The notes below the pieces were generated by a model. The model was not told the origin of the DNA, did not search any database, and saw only the letters and a list, made by a program, of their open reading frames with translations. A DNA stretch of 64,000 nucleotides from positions 682,001-746,000 of the forward strand of contig NZ_BAABAQ010000002.1 of assembly GCF_039537505.1 (NCBI RefSeq). The letters run 5' to 3'. The DNA comes from Streptosporangium oxazolinicum (GTDB lineage Bacteria > Actinomycetota > Actinomycetes > Streptosporangiales > Streptosporangiaceae). The first letter of the stretch is position 1. Each line of letters opens with the position of its first letter. This document shows positions 1 to 8,373 of the stretch, in pieces. Made by a program: the position numbers and the translations under genes.

Positions 1-540
1 GATCTCCAGCTCGCCGCCGATCGCGCCGCGTACCTGCAGCTCCAGCGCGTTGTCCCTGCGCTGCGCCCGCCCCGCCCCCTCGTCGGCGGGCAGCGGGGCG
101 AAGGGGTAGAAGGTGCCCTGCTTGTAGAGGTAGACCAGGGCGAGCCCGCGGCCGTCGGGGGCGGCGAAGGAGACCAGCGAGCAGAGCAGGGAGGGGCCGA
201 AACCCGCCCCCTCGAGGGAGGAGTTGACCGCGTGCAGGTCCGTGACCAGGTCACCGAGCATGTCGGGGGTACGGCGCACCAGCAGCCACGTGTAGCCGAA
301 GGAGTCCTTCGACACCTCCACCGGGGGGCCGCCCCCGGCGTCCAGCAACTGGGTGATGTCGCGCTCCAGCTCGGCGAACGCCCCGCCCTCGGCCGAGCGG
401 AAGCAGACCGCCCCCACGCCCGTCGGCGCCAGATCGGTGGCGGCCCGCAGGGTCACCGCGGCCGAGGGCAGCGCGAACAGCGCGTCCAGGTCGGCCTTGG
501 CCGGTTCGCCGCGCCCCATCAGCACGTCCCACCAGCGCAT
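1..540 (-). CDS. pspAB: PspA-associated protein PspAB, partial (3' end off the left edge)
   Basis: The first 180 codons are present and the frame is still open at position 1, so the C-terminus is missing. The protein starts MRWWDVLMGRGEPAKADL, which with the later segment TWLLVRRTPDMLGDLVTDLH matches the actinobacterial PspAB family as I know it. PspAB is a soluble accessory protein of unknown biochemistry found with PspA, PspAA and HtpX. Here it is the last gene of a minus-strand row pspA-pspAA-htpX-pspAB, separated from htpX by about 190 bp of small repeats. The identification rests on this gene order and on remembered family features. Confidence 0.8.
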   Translation of the reverse strand, partial: MRWWDVLMGRGEPAKADLDALFALPSAAVTLRAATDLAPTGVGAVCFRSAEGGAFAELERDITQLLDAGGGPPVEVSKDSFGYTWLLVRRTPDMLGDLVTDLHAVNSSLEGAGFGPSLLCSLVSFAAPDGRGLALVYLYKQGTFYPFAPLPADEGAGRAQRRDNALELQVRGAIGGELEI

Positions 541-634
541 CAGATCACTCCCCCTCCGAGCCCTCCGAGCTCTTCGAGCCTTCTGAGCCCTTCGAGCTCC
601 GGAGCTCCCGAGCTGTCCGCGACCCGGTGTCCGG

Positions 635-667
635 TCACTCGCGTCTCACTCGCGTCTCACTCGCGTC
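635..667. repeat. Three exact 11-bp tandem repeats between htpX and pspAB
   Basis: The unit TCACTCGCGTC is repeated three times without a gap. It is preceded (about 550-612) by a degenerate run of GAGCTC/CTTCGAG words. No function is evident. It fills the gap inside the psp gene row. Confidence 0.8.
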
Positions 668-730
668 CGTCGAGCGACTCCGGGCGGGGAACCCAGAGCC
701 CCTTCGGGCCCTTCGTGGCCCGGTCGCCGG

Positions 731-1636
731 TCACCCGCCCTGCCCGAGTTGGGCGGAGATCCCGCTGAGCTGTTCCAGGCGCCGCTCCAGCGGCGGGTGG
801 GTCGCGAAGAGCGCGGCCAGGCCCGCCTTGCCGGACAGGGCCGGTGCGAAGAAGAACGCGTTGAACGGCTCGGCCTCGCGCAGATCCCTCGTCGGGATGC
901 GGGCCATCTCACCGCTGATCTTGACGAGGGCGCTGGCCAGGGCGGAGGGACGCTGGGTGAGCAGCGCTCCCGCGCGGTCGGCGGCCAGCTCACGGTAGCG
1001 CGACAGGGCACGGGTGAGCAGGAAGCTGACCGCGTACACCAGGGCCGAGACGAGCAGGATGATCAGGCCGATCGGCAGGCCGCCCCTGTCGTCGCGCCCG
1101 CGCCCGCCCAGGCCGCTGTAGAGCGCGACCCTGGTCATCAGCCCGGCGACGATGCCGAGGAAGGACGCGATCGTCATGACCGCGACGTCGCGGTGGGCCA
1201 CGTGGGACATCTCGTGGGCCAGCACGCCCTCCAGCTCGCCGCCGTCGACGCGGCGCAACAACCCCGTGGTCACGCAGACCACGGAGTTCTTCTGGTTACG
1301 GCCGGTGGCGAACGCGTTCGGGACGTCCGAGTCGGCGATCGCCACCCGTGGTTTGGGCATGTCGGCGAGGGCGCACAACCTGTCGATCATGCCGTGTAGC
1401 TCCGGGGCCTCCTGAGGGGAGACGACACGCCCGTGCATCGCGAACAGCGCGATGCGGTCGGACATGAAGTACTGCACGAGCAGGATGGCACCGGCGATCA
1501 CCAGCACCACGACGGCCCGGACACCCAGCGTGATCAACACGGCCACGAAGACCACGTAGAGCAGTCCGAGCAGGAACATGGTGACCACCATGCGCCTGGT
1601 CAGGCCCCGGTCCGGGGCGAACCGGGTTTGTGCCAT
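731..1636 (-). CDS. htpX: HtpX-type M48 zinc metalloprotease
   Basis: A 301-residue membrane protease of the M48B family, which degrades damaged membrane proteins in other bacteria. The zinc site HEMSH lies at residues 141-145 and a downstream ELAAD (Glu216) supplies the third ligand. Two membrane spans lie near residues 16-60 and a second hydrophobic pair near 150-210. The N-terminus MAQTRFAPDRGLTRRM is normal for actinobacterial HtpX. The gene starts 9 nt after pspAA, so it is co-transcribed with the phage-shock-type genes, in line with a role in membrane quality control. Confidence 0.93.
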   Translation of the reverse strand: MAQTRFAPDRGLTRRMVVTMFLLGLLYVVFVAVLITLGVRAVVVLVIAGAILLVQYFMSDRIALFAMHGRVVSPQEAPELHGMIDRLCALADMPKPRVAIADSDVPNAFATGRNQKNSVVCVTTGLLRRVDGGELEGVLAHEMSHVAHRDVAVMTIASFLGIVAGLMTRVALYSGLGGRGRDDRGGLPIGLIILLVSALVYAVSFLLTRALSRYRELAADRAGALLTQRPSALASALVKISGEMARIPTRDLREAEPFNAFFFAPALSGKAGLAALFATHPPLERRLEQLSGISAQLGQGG

Positions 1637-1645
1637 ATGCCCAAG

Positions 1646-1924
1646 CTAGCCGGGAATCAGCCCCTCATTGCCGAGCATCTCCCGCACTTCGTCCATGGAT
1701 GCGTCGGCCGGAGGCAAAATCAGCTCCGAGGACTCCAGGCTGTCGTCGGGCAGCGCCTTGCCGACGTGGCGGACCTTGTCGAGCAGGGCGTGCAGCCGCA
1801 CCCGGAAGGTCTCCTCCTCACCGGCCTCGATGGCGGCCTCCAGCTCGGCGTCCAGCGTGTTCAGCACGTCGAGGTCTGCGGGGGCGATGTCGATCTGCCC
1901 CTCCCCCATGATGCGGACGATCAC
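1646..1924 (-). CDS. pspAA: PspA-associated protein PspAA
   Basis: A 92-residue acidic protein starting MIVRIMGEGQIDI. It resembles the small PspAA partner encoded next to pspA in actinobacteria and archaea. Its ATG overlaps the pspA stop codon (ATGA, 4 nt), implying translational coupling and similar amounts of the two proteins. No catalytic motif is visible. It is thought to act with PspA at the membrane, but its biochemistry is unsettled. Confidence 0.85.
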   Translation of the reverse strand: MIVRIMGEGQIDIAPADLDVLNTLDAELEAAIEAGEEETFRVRLHALLDKVRHVGKALPDDSLESSELILPPADASMDEVREMLGNEGLIPG

Positions 1925-2760
1925 AGGCCCTCCCCCGGCTGGCGCAGCTGCTGCGTCTGGTTGGACTGCGGCTGCTGGGAGTGCGGCGGCTGCTGCTGGG
2001 GCTGGGGCTGCTGGTGGGGCTGCGCCGGTCCGGGCGTGATCGCGCCCTGCGGCGCGGGGCCCTGGCCCAGCTCGGCCTTCATCCGCGCGATCTCCAGCTC
2101 CACGTCGTGCCCGCCGCCCATGCGGTCGAGCTCGGCCTGGATGTCGTCACCGCGCTGCCCGCTGAAGTCGTCGAGCGCGCCGCTGGCCAGCAGCTCGTCG
2201 ATGGCACCCGCGCGGGCCTGCATGGAGGCGGTCTTGTCCTCGGCGCGCTGGATCGCCAGGCCGACGTCGCCCATCTCCTCGGAGATGCCGGAGAAGGCCT
2301 CGTTGATCCGCGTCTGCGCCTCGGCGGCGGTGTAGGTCGCCTTGATCGTCTCCTTCCTCGTACGGAAGGAGTCGACCTTGGCCTGCAGCCGGTGGGAGGC
2401 CGTGGTGAGCTTCTCCTCCTCGGCCTGCAGGTTGTCGTGCTGCACGCGGAGGTCGGCGATCTGGGTCTGCAGGCTGCCGCGACGGGTCAGCGCCTCACGG
2501 GCCAGGTCCTCACGGCCGACCCCGAGCGCCTTGCGGCCCTGATCCTCAAGCTTGCGCGACTGCGCCTCGATCTGGTTGATCTGGAGCTCCACACGCTTGC
2601 GCGAGGTGGCGACGTCCGCCACACCCCGGCGCACCTTCTGCAACAACTCCAGCTGGCGCTGATACGAGTAGTCCAGGGTTTCGCGAGGATCTTCCATCTT
2701 GTCCAACGCGTTGTTCGCCTTGGACCTGAAGATCAGCGAAAGTCTCTTCATCACGCTCAT
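1921..2760 (-). CDS. pspA: PspA/IM30 phage-shock membrane-protecting protein
   Basis: A 279-residue PspA/IM30 (ESCRT-III-like) protein. The N-terminus MSVMKRLSLIFRSKANNALD and the following DPRETLDYSYQRQLELLQKV are hallmarks of actinobacterial PspA. Residues about 25-220 are heptad-rich coiled coil. The C-terminal 50 residues are a Pro/Gln-rich low-complexity tail, longer than in enterobacterial PspA. It peripherally coats stressed membranes. It is the first gene of the minus-strand psp operon, and its promoter should lie in 2761-2905, where no match to a known regulator site was obvious. Confidence 0.95.
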   Translation of the reverse strand: MSVMKRLSLIFRSKANNALDKMEDPRETLDYSYQRQLELLQKVRRGVADVATSRKRVELQINQIEAQSRKLEDQGRKALGVGREDLAREALTRRGSLQTQIADLRVQHDNLQAEEEKLTTASHRLQAKVDSFRTRKETIKATYTAAEAQTRINEAFSGISEEMGDVGLAIQRAEDKTASMQARAGAIDELLASGALDDFSGQRGDDIQAELDRMGGGHDVELEIARMKAELGQGPAPQGAITPGPAQPHQQPQPQQQPPHSQQPQSNQTQQLRQPGEGL

Positions 2761-2908
2761 GCGCGTCGGCCGTCCCCTTCTTCAAGTGCGCTTCGGGTCA
2801 CCCCAAGTGATTCCAGCCCCCCGAAAAAGCACCGGAGCCACCATAGGGTTCACCCTACGCATAACGCACGGGGGCGTCACTAAGTTGCAGTCCCGGTAGG
2901 CTGACGTT

Positions 2909-3517
2909 GTGTTCCGACGTACCCAGACCACCGCGGACGACTCCCCCGTCTCCGCTAACGATCCTAAGCCTGCGGGCAAGGGGCGTCCCACACCCAAGCG
3001 ACGGGACGCCGAAGGCCGTCGCCGGCAGCCGGTGAACGCCCCCCAGAACCGCAAAGAGGCTTACAAGAACCTCCGCGAACGCCAGGCCAGCGAGCGTGTC
3101 AAGGCGCGCGAGGGCATGCTGCGTGGCGACGAGCGCTACTTCCCCGCCCGCGACAAGGGGCCCGCCAGGAAGTTCGCGCGAGACTGGGTCGACTCCCGCC
3201 GCCTCGCCAGCCAGTACTTCCTGCCGTTCTCCCTTCTCATCCTGCTGCTCACCTGGATCCCGTTCCCGGCGGACGTCCGCGGTTACGTCTACGTCGCGGT
3301 GATCACGGTTGGCTGGCCGCTCATGATGGTCGGCGTGCTGCTCACCTCGATCTGGGTGTCCTGGAAGGTGAAGAAGCTCACCGCTGAGAAGTTCCCCAAC
3401 GAGAACCTCAGGGGCGTCGGCTTCTACGCCGCCATGCGCGCGCTGCAGATTCGCAAGCTGCGCTTCCCGCCGCCCACCGTGCTGCCCGGCGGAAGGCCCG
3501 TCCCGCCGAAGAACTGA
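2909..3517 (+). CDS. DUF3043 membrane protein
   Basis: A 202-residue protein of the actinobacterial DUF3043 family, starting at GTG. The first 60 residues are charged and contain the typical GKGRPTPKRRDAEGRRRQP stretch. Two membrane helices follow at about residues 108-150 (FLPFSLLILLLTWIPFPADV and VAVITVGWPLMMVGVLL), then a basic C-terminal tail. Function is unknown. It is divergent from pspA with about 150 bp between them, so the two may share a regulatory region. Confidence 0.88.
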   Translation: MFRRTQTTADDSPVSANDPKPAGKGRPTPKRRDAEGRRRQPVNAPQNRKEAYKNLRERQASERVKAREGMLRGDERYFPARDKGPARKFARDWVDSRRLASQYFLPFSLLILLLTWIPFPADVRGYVYVAVITVGWPLMMVGVLLTSIWVSWKVKKLTAEKFPNENLRGVGFYAAMRALQIRKLRFPPPTVLPGGRPVPPKN

Positions 3518-3572
3518 CGGCGGCGAGCCAACGGCGAAGCCCGAGGAGCACCGCGGCCGAGCATGTCCCCGG

Positions 3573-3602
3573 ACCCCGTCCCCTCCACGAGAGGACGGGG
3601 TT
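3573..3602 (+). terminator. Probable intrinsic terminator after the DUF3043 gene
   Basis: An inverted repeat pairs ACCCCGTC (3573-3580) with GACGGGGT (3594-3601), with CTC/GAG extending towards the loop. It is followed by a short T-rich run (TTCTT). It sits 56 nt past the stop codon. Confidence 0.7.
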
Positions 3603-3659
3603 CTTCGCGTCTCCCGGCGGCGCGTCTCCCACCGGCGGGGCGGCCCGGTTCCGGGCAAC

Positions 3660-3760
3660 CTCACCGCTCTCGAACCGGGACTCCGGAACCTCCGAACCGG
3701 ACCCCTTGAACCGGACCCCCCGAACCGGACCCCCCGAACCGGAGCTCCCCGACCGGACGG
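3660..3760. repeat. Degenerate 14-bp CGAACCGGACCCCC repeats
   Basis: Several imperfect copies of a unit close to CGAACCGGACCCCC fill the convergent gap between the DUF3043 and SMI1/KNR4 genes (3518-3815). No gene is seen here. The function is unknown and the pattern suggests slippage-generated intergenic sequence. Confidence 0.65.
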
Positions 3761-3815
3761 ACATCCCTCCTGGACGGCGTCCCTCCTGAACCGAGCGGGT
3801 GTCCCCTGAAGGGCG

Positions 3816-5198
3816 TCAGTCCTCGACGACGTCCCAGCGCAGCTCGCCTCCGGTGACGACCGGTTTCCAGTAGCCGATGGACCCGCCGGTCTCCAGGACG
3901 TTCGCCGTCATCCTCAGCAGGCCGTAGTACGAGCTGATCCGGATGCCACCGGGCGTGAAACTCATCTGGCCCTCGTGGTCGGTGTCGCCGACGTCGCGCA
4001 CCACGGAGTCGATCACCAGGTGATTGCCGCTCCCGTCGGCGCCGAACGGGATCATCCGCCCGTCCCACCACTCCGCCCGTACGTCGGCGTCGAGTTCGGC
4101 GGCGCCCTCGACCTCCGCGTCTATCCCGCACAGCTGCCGCCAGGCGTCACGGATCTCGCGGACCCCCTGGTTCTGGTTTCCGAGGAACCCGAACGGCCAG
4201 GTGCCGGCCACGAGGGAGGCCCCGTCGTGCCGCAGCAGGGAGGCACGCAGGTCGTCGGGGAAGCGCAGGCCCATCTGTGCCTCCGCGACGGCGATCGTAC
4301 GGGCACTGGCGGGCCCGCCCAGCGTGCGGCGGCTCGCGGGGGCGTTCGCCTCCAGCCACCTCTCGATGCGGCGCCACTGGCGGTTCACCGCCCGGGTCAC
4401 CCTCGGGTTGAGCGCCCGCACCTTCGGAGTCCGCGCCCGCGGGTGGCAGTCGGCGTCGGGAACCGCCACGGGGGTCGCGGCGGTCTCGTACGGGCTCGGA
4501 GTCTCGTACGGGGCCGGAGTCTCGTACGGGCTCGGGGCCTCGTACGGCTGAGCGGGTTCCGCCAGGTAGGAATCCTGTTCTACGCACCCGACGACATACG
4601 CGCTCGCCACTCCCTGCTCGTCCGTGAAGCGCAGCCCCGGCTCCAGCCGGGTGTCCGGCCCGCATTGCTCGTCCGTGCCGTACAGGCTCCCGAAATCGGT
4701 CACCTCGACGGTCTCCACCCCGTTCGAGAAGACAGCGCTCTCCAGAAGCTGCGTGCCGAAGGCGAGCAGGCACACCGCGATCCCGGCGGCGGTCCAGCGG
4801 ACCAGGCGGCTCCGGGTGCCCTCGTCCAACGGCTCCCCCGGCGTCCGCGGCCTCCGCTCGAACATCCGCTCGACGGTGGTCCGGAAGGCGGAGGGCGGGC
4901 CGGCGTACCGCCTGAGGTCCTCGTCCGTGGGGGTGCCGAGGATGGGCGCCGGAGGCCACCGCGGTGCGCGCCCGGCCCCGGAGTCCGGCTCCTCCACCGA
5001 GGAGACGATCGGCCCCTTCGCCGGAAAGACATTTCGGGATGCCTCGATCGGGAGGGTGGCCCCGGATCCCTCGATCGGGAGGGCGACCCGGCGCTCCTCC
5101 GCTCGTCGCCACAGGCGGGCGACCGCCACGACGACCGCCGCCAGCACAGCGGCGGCGAGCGCGAGCCGTACCTTCCGAGAAGTGATCATCCGCGACAC
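3816..5198 (-). CDS. Membrane-anchored SMI1/KNR4 (SUKH) family protein
   Basis: A 460-residue protein. A membrane helix lies at residues 10-27, and a second hydrophobic segment (WTAAGIAVCLLAFGTQLL) near 134-151 leaves a linker of about 105 residues between them. Residues about 205-245 carry a PYETP repeat encoded by an 18-bp tandem repeat. The last 190 residues form an SMI1/KNR4 domain (WRRIERWLEANAP, LRASLLRHDGAS, GNHLVIDS). SUKH domains often act as immunity or regulatory proteins, but no toxin gene is adjacent. A start at ATG 5187 is also possible. The domain call is solid and the role is unknown. Confidence 0.8.
   Translation of the reverse strand: MSRMITSRKVRLALAAAVLAAVVVAVARLWRRAEERRVALPIEGSGATLPIEASRNVFPAKGPIVSSVEEPDSGAGRAPRWPPAPILGTPTDEDLRRYAGPPSAFRTTVERMFERRPRTPGEPLDEGTRSRLVRWTAAGIAVCLLAFGTQLLESAVFSNGVETVEVTDFGSLYGTDEQCGPDTRLEPGLRFTDEQGVASAYVVGCVEQDSYLAEPAQPYEAPSPYETPAPYETPSPYETAATPVAVPDADCHPRARTPKVRALNPRVTRAVNRQWRRIERWLEANAPASRRTLGGPASARTIAVAEAQMGLRFPDDLRASLLRHDGASLVAGTWPFGFLGNQNQGVREIRDAWRQLCGIDAEVEGAAELDADVRAEWWDGRMIPFGADGSGNHLVIDSVVRDVGDTDHEGQMSFTPGGIRISSYYGLLRMTANVLETGGSIGYWKPVVTGGELRWDVVED
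4483..4554. repeat. 18-bp tandem repeat inside the SMI1/KNR4 gene
   Basis: Four copies of a unit near GTCTCGTACGGGCTCGGA, the last one degenerate. It encodes the PYETPS/PYETPA linker repeat on the minus strand. It is probably a length-variable spacer between the membrane part and the C-terminal domain. Confidence 0.85.
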
Positions 5199-5253
5199 GC
5201 CCGGCAGGCTATCCCGAATTGTTGGGAAATATGGCTCCTATTAATCTCGGAGC

Positions 5254-6252
5254 ATGGAATTCCGCCACCTTGGCCGCAGCGGTCTCATGGTCAGCGAGAT
5301 CAGCTACGGCAACTGGATCACACATGGTTCCCAGGTAGAGGAGGACGCCGCCAAGCAGTGCGTGCGAGCGGCGCTCGACGAGGGGATCACCACCTTCGAC
5401 ACCGCCGACGTGTACGCGGGCACCAAGGCGGAGGAGGTCCTTGGCCGCGCCCTCGCGGGGGTCCGCCGCGAGTCCCTGGAGATCTTCACCAAGGTCTACT
5501 GGGCGACCGGCCCCGGCCCCAACGACCGGGGGCTGTCGCGCAAGCACATCACCGAGGCGCTGCACGGCTCGCTGCGTCGCCTGCAGACCGACTACGTCGA
5601 TCTCTACCAGGCGCACCGCTTCGACAACGAGACTCCGCTCGAGGAGACCCTCAAGACGTTCGACGACCTCGTACGCCAGGGCAAGGTCCTCTACGTCGGC
5701 GTCAGCGAGTGGACCGCCGACCAGATCGGCCGGGCGCTGAAGATCGCCGACAAGATGGGCTTCGACCGCCTGGTCTCCAACCAGCCCGAGTACTCCATGC
5801 TGTGGCGGGTCATCGAGGCCGAGGTCGTGCCGCTGAGCGAGAAGGAGGGCCTCGGCCAGGTCGTCTTCTCCCCCATCGCCCAAGGCGTGCTCACCGGTAA
5901 GTACCGGCCGGGGCAGCCGCCCCCCGCCGGTTCCCGTGCCACCGACCCGGCCGGGGGCAACTTCATCGCCCGGATGCTCAACGACGACGTGCTCACCCGC
6001 GTCCAGCAACTGGAGCCGATCGCCGCCGACCTCGGCCTGAGCATGGCCCAGCTCGCGGTGGCCTGGGTGCTGCAGAACCCCAACGTGTCCTCCGCCATCG
6101 TCGGGGCCAGCAGGCCCGAGCAGGTCCGCGACAACGTCAAGGCCTCCGGGGTGAAACTGGAGTCCGAGGTCCTGAAGAAGATCGACGACGTCCTCGGCCC
6201 GATCGTCGAGCGCGACCCCGCCAAGACGGTGAGCCCCGAGCGGCGCCCCTAG
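5254..6252 (+). CDS. Aldo/keto reductase (KCN-beta/YghZ-like group)
   Basis: A 332-residue NADPH-dependent aldo/keto reductase. The catalytic tetrad is visible: Asp and Tyr in FDTADVYAG, Lys in EIFTKVYW and His in YQAHRFD. The C-terminal cofactor-binding region contains SSAIVGASRPEQV. The N-terminus MEFRHLGRSGLMVSEISYG is standard for the voltage-gated-potassium-channel-beta-like branch, whose bacterial members reduce assorted aldehydes. The physiological substrate cannot be inferred. It stands alone on the plus strand. Confidence 0.9.
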   Translation: MEFRHLGRSGLMVSEISYGNWITHGSQVEEDAAKQCVRAALDEGITTFDTADVYAGTKAEEVLGRALAGVRRESLEIFTKVYWATGPGPNDRGLSRKHITEALHGSLRRLQTDYVDLYQAHRFDNETPLEETLKTFDDLVRQGKVLYVGVSEWTADQIGRALKIADKMGFDRLVSNQPEYSMLWRVIEAEVVPLSEKEGLGQVVFSPIAQGVLTGKYRPGQPPPAGSRATDPAGGNFIARMLNDDVLTRVQQLEPIAADLGLSMAQLAVAWVLQNPNVSSAIVGASRPEQVRDNVKASGVKLESEVLKKIDDVLGPIVERDPAKTVSPERRP

Positions 6253-6345
6253 CGCGGTGAGCACAGGAGCGGGTCACGGTGAGCGGTGCTCCGGTGAGCG
6301 GTGAACGATCACCGTGAACGCCGGGGGCGTCGACCGTGCCTCCCC

Positions 6346-6453
6346 ACGTTCGTACGCGGGAGCTCGTCTCCGCGTTCGCATGCGGGAGCTTGCTCTCGGG
6401 ACGTTCGTACATGGGAGCTCGTCCCCGCGTTCGTACGCGGGAGCCCGCTCGCG
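6346..6453. repeat. Four degenerate CGTTCGTACGCGGGAGCTCG repeats
   Basis: About four imperfect copies of a unit near CGTTCGTACGCGGGAGCTCG lie between the reductase gene and the terminator at 6479. The words overlap those of the repeat at 20585-20680, which also adjoins a terminator. Nothing else is seen in this gap. Confidence 0.65.
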
Positions 6454-6478
6454 GAATTCCCGTTCGCGGGACAGAAAG

Positions 6479-6519
6479 AACCCCTCGGCTCCTCGTCGTC
6501 ATCGAGGGGCCGAGGGGTT
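6479..6519. terminator. Bidirectional intrinsic terminator
   Basis: A perfect 11-bp stem AACCCCTCGGC / GCCGAGGGGTT with a 19-nt loop. A-rich sequence lies on the left and TTT on the right. It separates the convergent aldo/keto reductase and the small minus-strand gene. Confidence 0.85.
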
Positions 6520-6543
6520 TCCATTCACTCGGGTCGTTCAGGT

Positions 6544-6750
6544 TCATTCCGGGCGGAGTGGCATTCCCTCGTACTCGACACGCTCGCCTTCGATCAGGGT
6601 GACTTTCTCAACCCCGGACTCCAGCAACTCACGCCAGCTTTCACCGAGCCACGACTCGGCATCGGCCTGGCTCGGGAACGTGTCGGACGGCGAAACACCC
6701 TCGATTACCTCGCCACCATTCGCGTTTTCATAACGCCAGCGCCAAGTCAT
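6544..6750 (-). CDS. Small conserved actinobacterial protein (hypothetical)
   Basis: A 68-residue acidic protein starting MTWRWRYENANGG, with a conserved-looking core FPSQADAESWLGESWRELLE. Similar short proteins are widespread in Streptomyces and relatives, with no known function. The 'QADAESWLGE..RELL' pattern is recognisable from that family. It ends just before the terminator at 6479-6519, supporting a real single-gene unit. Confidence 0.75.
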   Translation of the reverse strand: MTWRWRYENANGGEVIEGVSPSDTFPSQADAESWLGESWRELLESGVEKVTLIEGERVEYEGMPLRPE

Positions 6751-6971
6751 GCCATAGCTCCTTCTCGCGGGTCCTGCCGGTGCCCCTCGGCGGCTCAGCG
6801 AACCCTACCTCTCCCGGGCACTCCCGGGCATGAAGGCGAGATCATGACCTCGTGCTACGCCGCCGGGATGTTCCCGGCATCCCCCGTACACCTCGGGTGC
6901 CGTCGGCCTTCGCCCGAAGGCGGAGATTCGCGGCTTCCCGATCAGCGTCTCAACGTGAGGGGAGATCGGGG

Positions 6972-8171
6972 GTGAAGGTCCTGATCTCCGGCACAGCGGG
7001 CGCGAGCGGGTGGCCTGCCCCGGACTGCGGATGCGCCTCCTGTGCCCGCGTCACGCCGGGCCGCCGCCCCACCTCCGTGGTACTCGACGGCTCCCTGACG
7101 CTTGGCGGTTCCCTACCGCTCGACGGCTCGGCGGCGCTCGACGGCGCCGTGCGGCTGCCGCTCTCCGGCCCGCTCCCGCCCGGCTGTCGCGCCTCGCCCG
7201 GCCCGGACGGCCTCACCGTCACCATCCCGGGCGGCCAGCGCGTCCTCTACGCCGCTTCCTCCCCTTCTTCCCCGCCGGTTCCTCCCCCGCACGGTGAGTC
7301 TCCGCACGGCGAATCTCCGCACGGCGAATCTCCGCACGGGGGGGCTTCGCGCGAAGAGCGGGGCGGGCAGGAGGGAGATACCGGTGACGCGGAGGAGGCG
7401 CTGAACCTGGTACTGCTGGATGTGCTGGATCGGCCGGAACGGCTTGGGGACCTGCGCCGCCGGGGCCTGGTCGGTGAACGGACACACGTGGTGGCCGTCG
7501 GCGTCGACCACCGGGTGCCCACGGAGGCGGAACTGATCCGGCGGACCGCGCTGTGGGGGGTGCGTGTCGTACCGGACGGCACGGTCGTCGACACGAGCGA
7601 GCCCCCTCCCGCCCCGGTTCCCCCGCCCAGGAGGACCCTGCTGCTCGGGGGGAGTCGATCGGGCAAGTCCGCGGAGGCCGAACTGCGACTGGCGGCCGAA
7701 CCCGAGGTGCTCTACGTCGCGACCGGGCCGTCCGGCGACGGCGACCCCGAGTGGCTGCGCCGGGTCCGGGCCCATCGCGACCGAAGGCCCGCCCACTGGG
7801 GGACCGCCGAGACCACCGACCTGGCCGGGCTGTTGCGGTCCGCCGACACCCCACTGCTGATCGACGGGCTCGGCACCTGGGTGGCCGCCGTCTTCGACGA
7901 GTGCGACGCCTGGCCGGACGGAACCGGCGGAAACAGCGGGGACGGCGCGGACGCCGTCGCGGCCCGGTGCGACGACCTGGTGGCGGCCTGGAGACAGACC
8001 CGGGCCCGGGTCGTGGCGGTCTCCGACGAGGTCGGGCTCGGCGTGGTGCCCGGTACCGCCAGCGGGCGGATGTTCCGTGACACCCTCGGCCGGCTGAACC
8101 AGCGCCTCGCCCTGGAGTCCGAGGACGTCACCCTCGTCGTCGCCGGCCGCCTCCTCCCCCTCCCCATCTGA
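6972..8171 (+). CDS. cobU: Bifunctional adenosylcobinamide kinase/guanylyltransferase with N-terminal extension
   Basis: About 399 residues from GTG 6972. The C-terminal half (from about residue 220) is CobU/CobP. LLLGGSRSGKSAEAEL is its Walker A loop, and the enzyme phosphorylates then guanylylates adenosylcobinamide in B12 assembly. The N-terminal half begins VKVLISGTAGASGWPAPDCG, resembling the start of a metallo-beta-lactamase/PhnP-like domain, but the HxHxDH metal motif is not seen, so that part looks degenerate. A 15-bp tandem repeat encodes an HGESP linker. cobS follows about 200 bp downstream. An upstream in-frame start at 6852 exists but adds unlikely Arg-rich sequence. Confidence 0.85.
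   Translation: MKVLISGTAGASGWPAPDCGCASCARVTPGRRPTSVVLDGSLTLGGSLPLDGSAALDGAVRLPLSGPLPPGCRASPGPDGLTVTIPGGQRVLYAASSPSSPPVPPPHGESPHGESPHGESPHGGASREERGGQEGDTGDAEEALNLVLLDVLDRPERLGDLRRRGLVGERTHVVAVGVDHRVPTEAELIRRTALWGVRVVPDGTVVDTSEPPPAPVPPPRRTLLLGGSRSGKSAEAELRLAAEPEVLYVATGPSGDGDPEWLRRVRAHRDRRPAHWGTAETTDLAGLLRSADTPLLIDGLGTWVAAVFDECDAWPDGTGGNSGDGADAVAARCDDLVAAWRQTRARVVAVSDEVGLGVVPGTASGRMFRDTLGRLNQRLALESEDVTLVVAGRLLPLPI
7287..7341. repeat. 15-bp tandem repeat encoding the HGESP linker of CobU
   Basis: Three copies of a unit near CCGCACGGCGAATCT plus a partial fourth. In frame it gives HGESPHGESPHGESPHGG and keeps the reading frame open. It separates the degenerate N-terminal part from the CobU kinase domain. 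Confidence 0.85.
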
Positions 8172-8373
8172 TCCCTCCCCATCCGACCTCTGCCCCCGAT
8201 CCCCCGGTGCCGTGATCGACAATCGTCGCGGCTGACACCCGTTGCGACCGGTAACCCCCATCGGGTCTCCGGGGCGACCCCGGCCGAGGCCGTCCCGGAG
8301 GTGGCACACCGCCGAATCCGGTGGACGTGTGCGGTCGCGGCACGGGAGAGGCCGAGCGCTACGATCATCGGTC

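Noticed and set aside
6346..6453. CRISPR array
   Set aside because: The repeats are short, imperfect and have no unique spacers of constant length, and no cas gene is present.
6852..6971. Upstream extension of CobU from 6852
   Set aside because: The added 40 residues are Arg-rich and lack similarity to the family. GTG 6972 sits directly before the conserved start.
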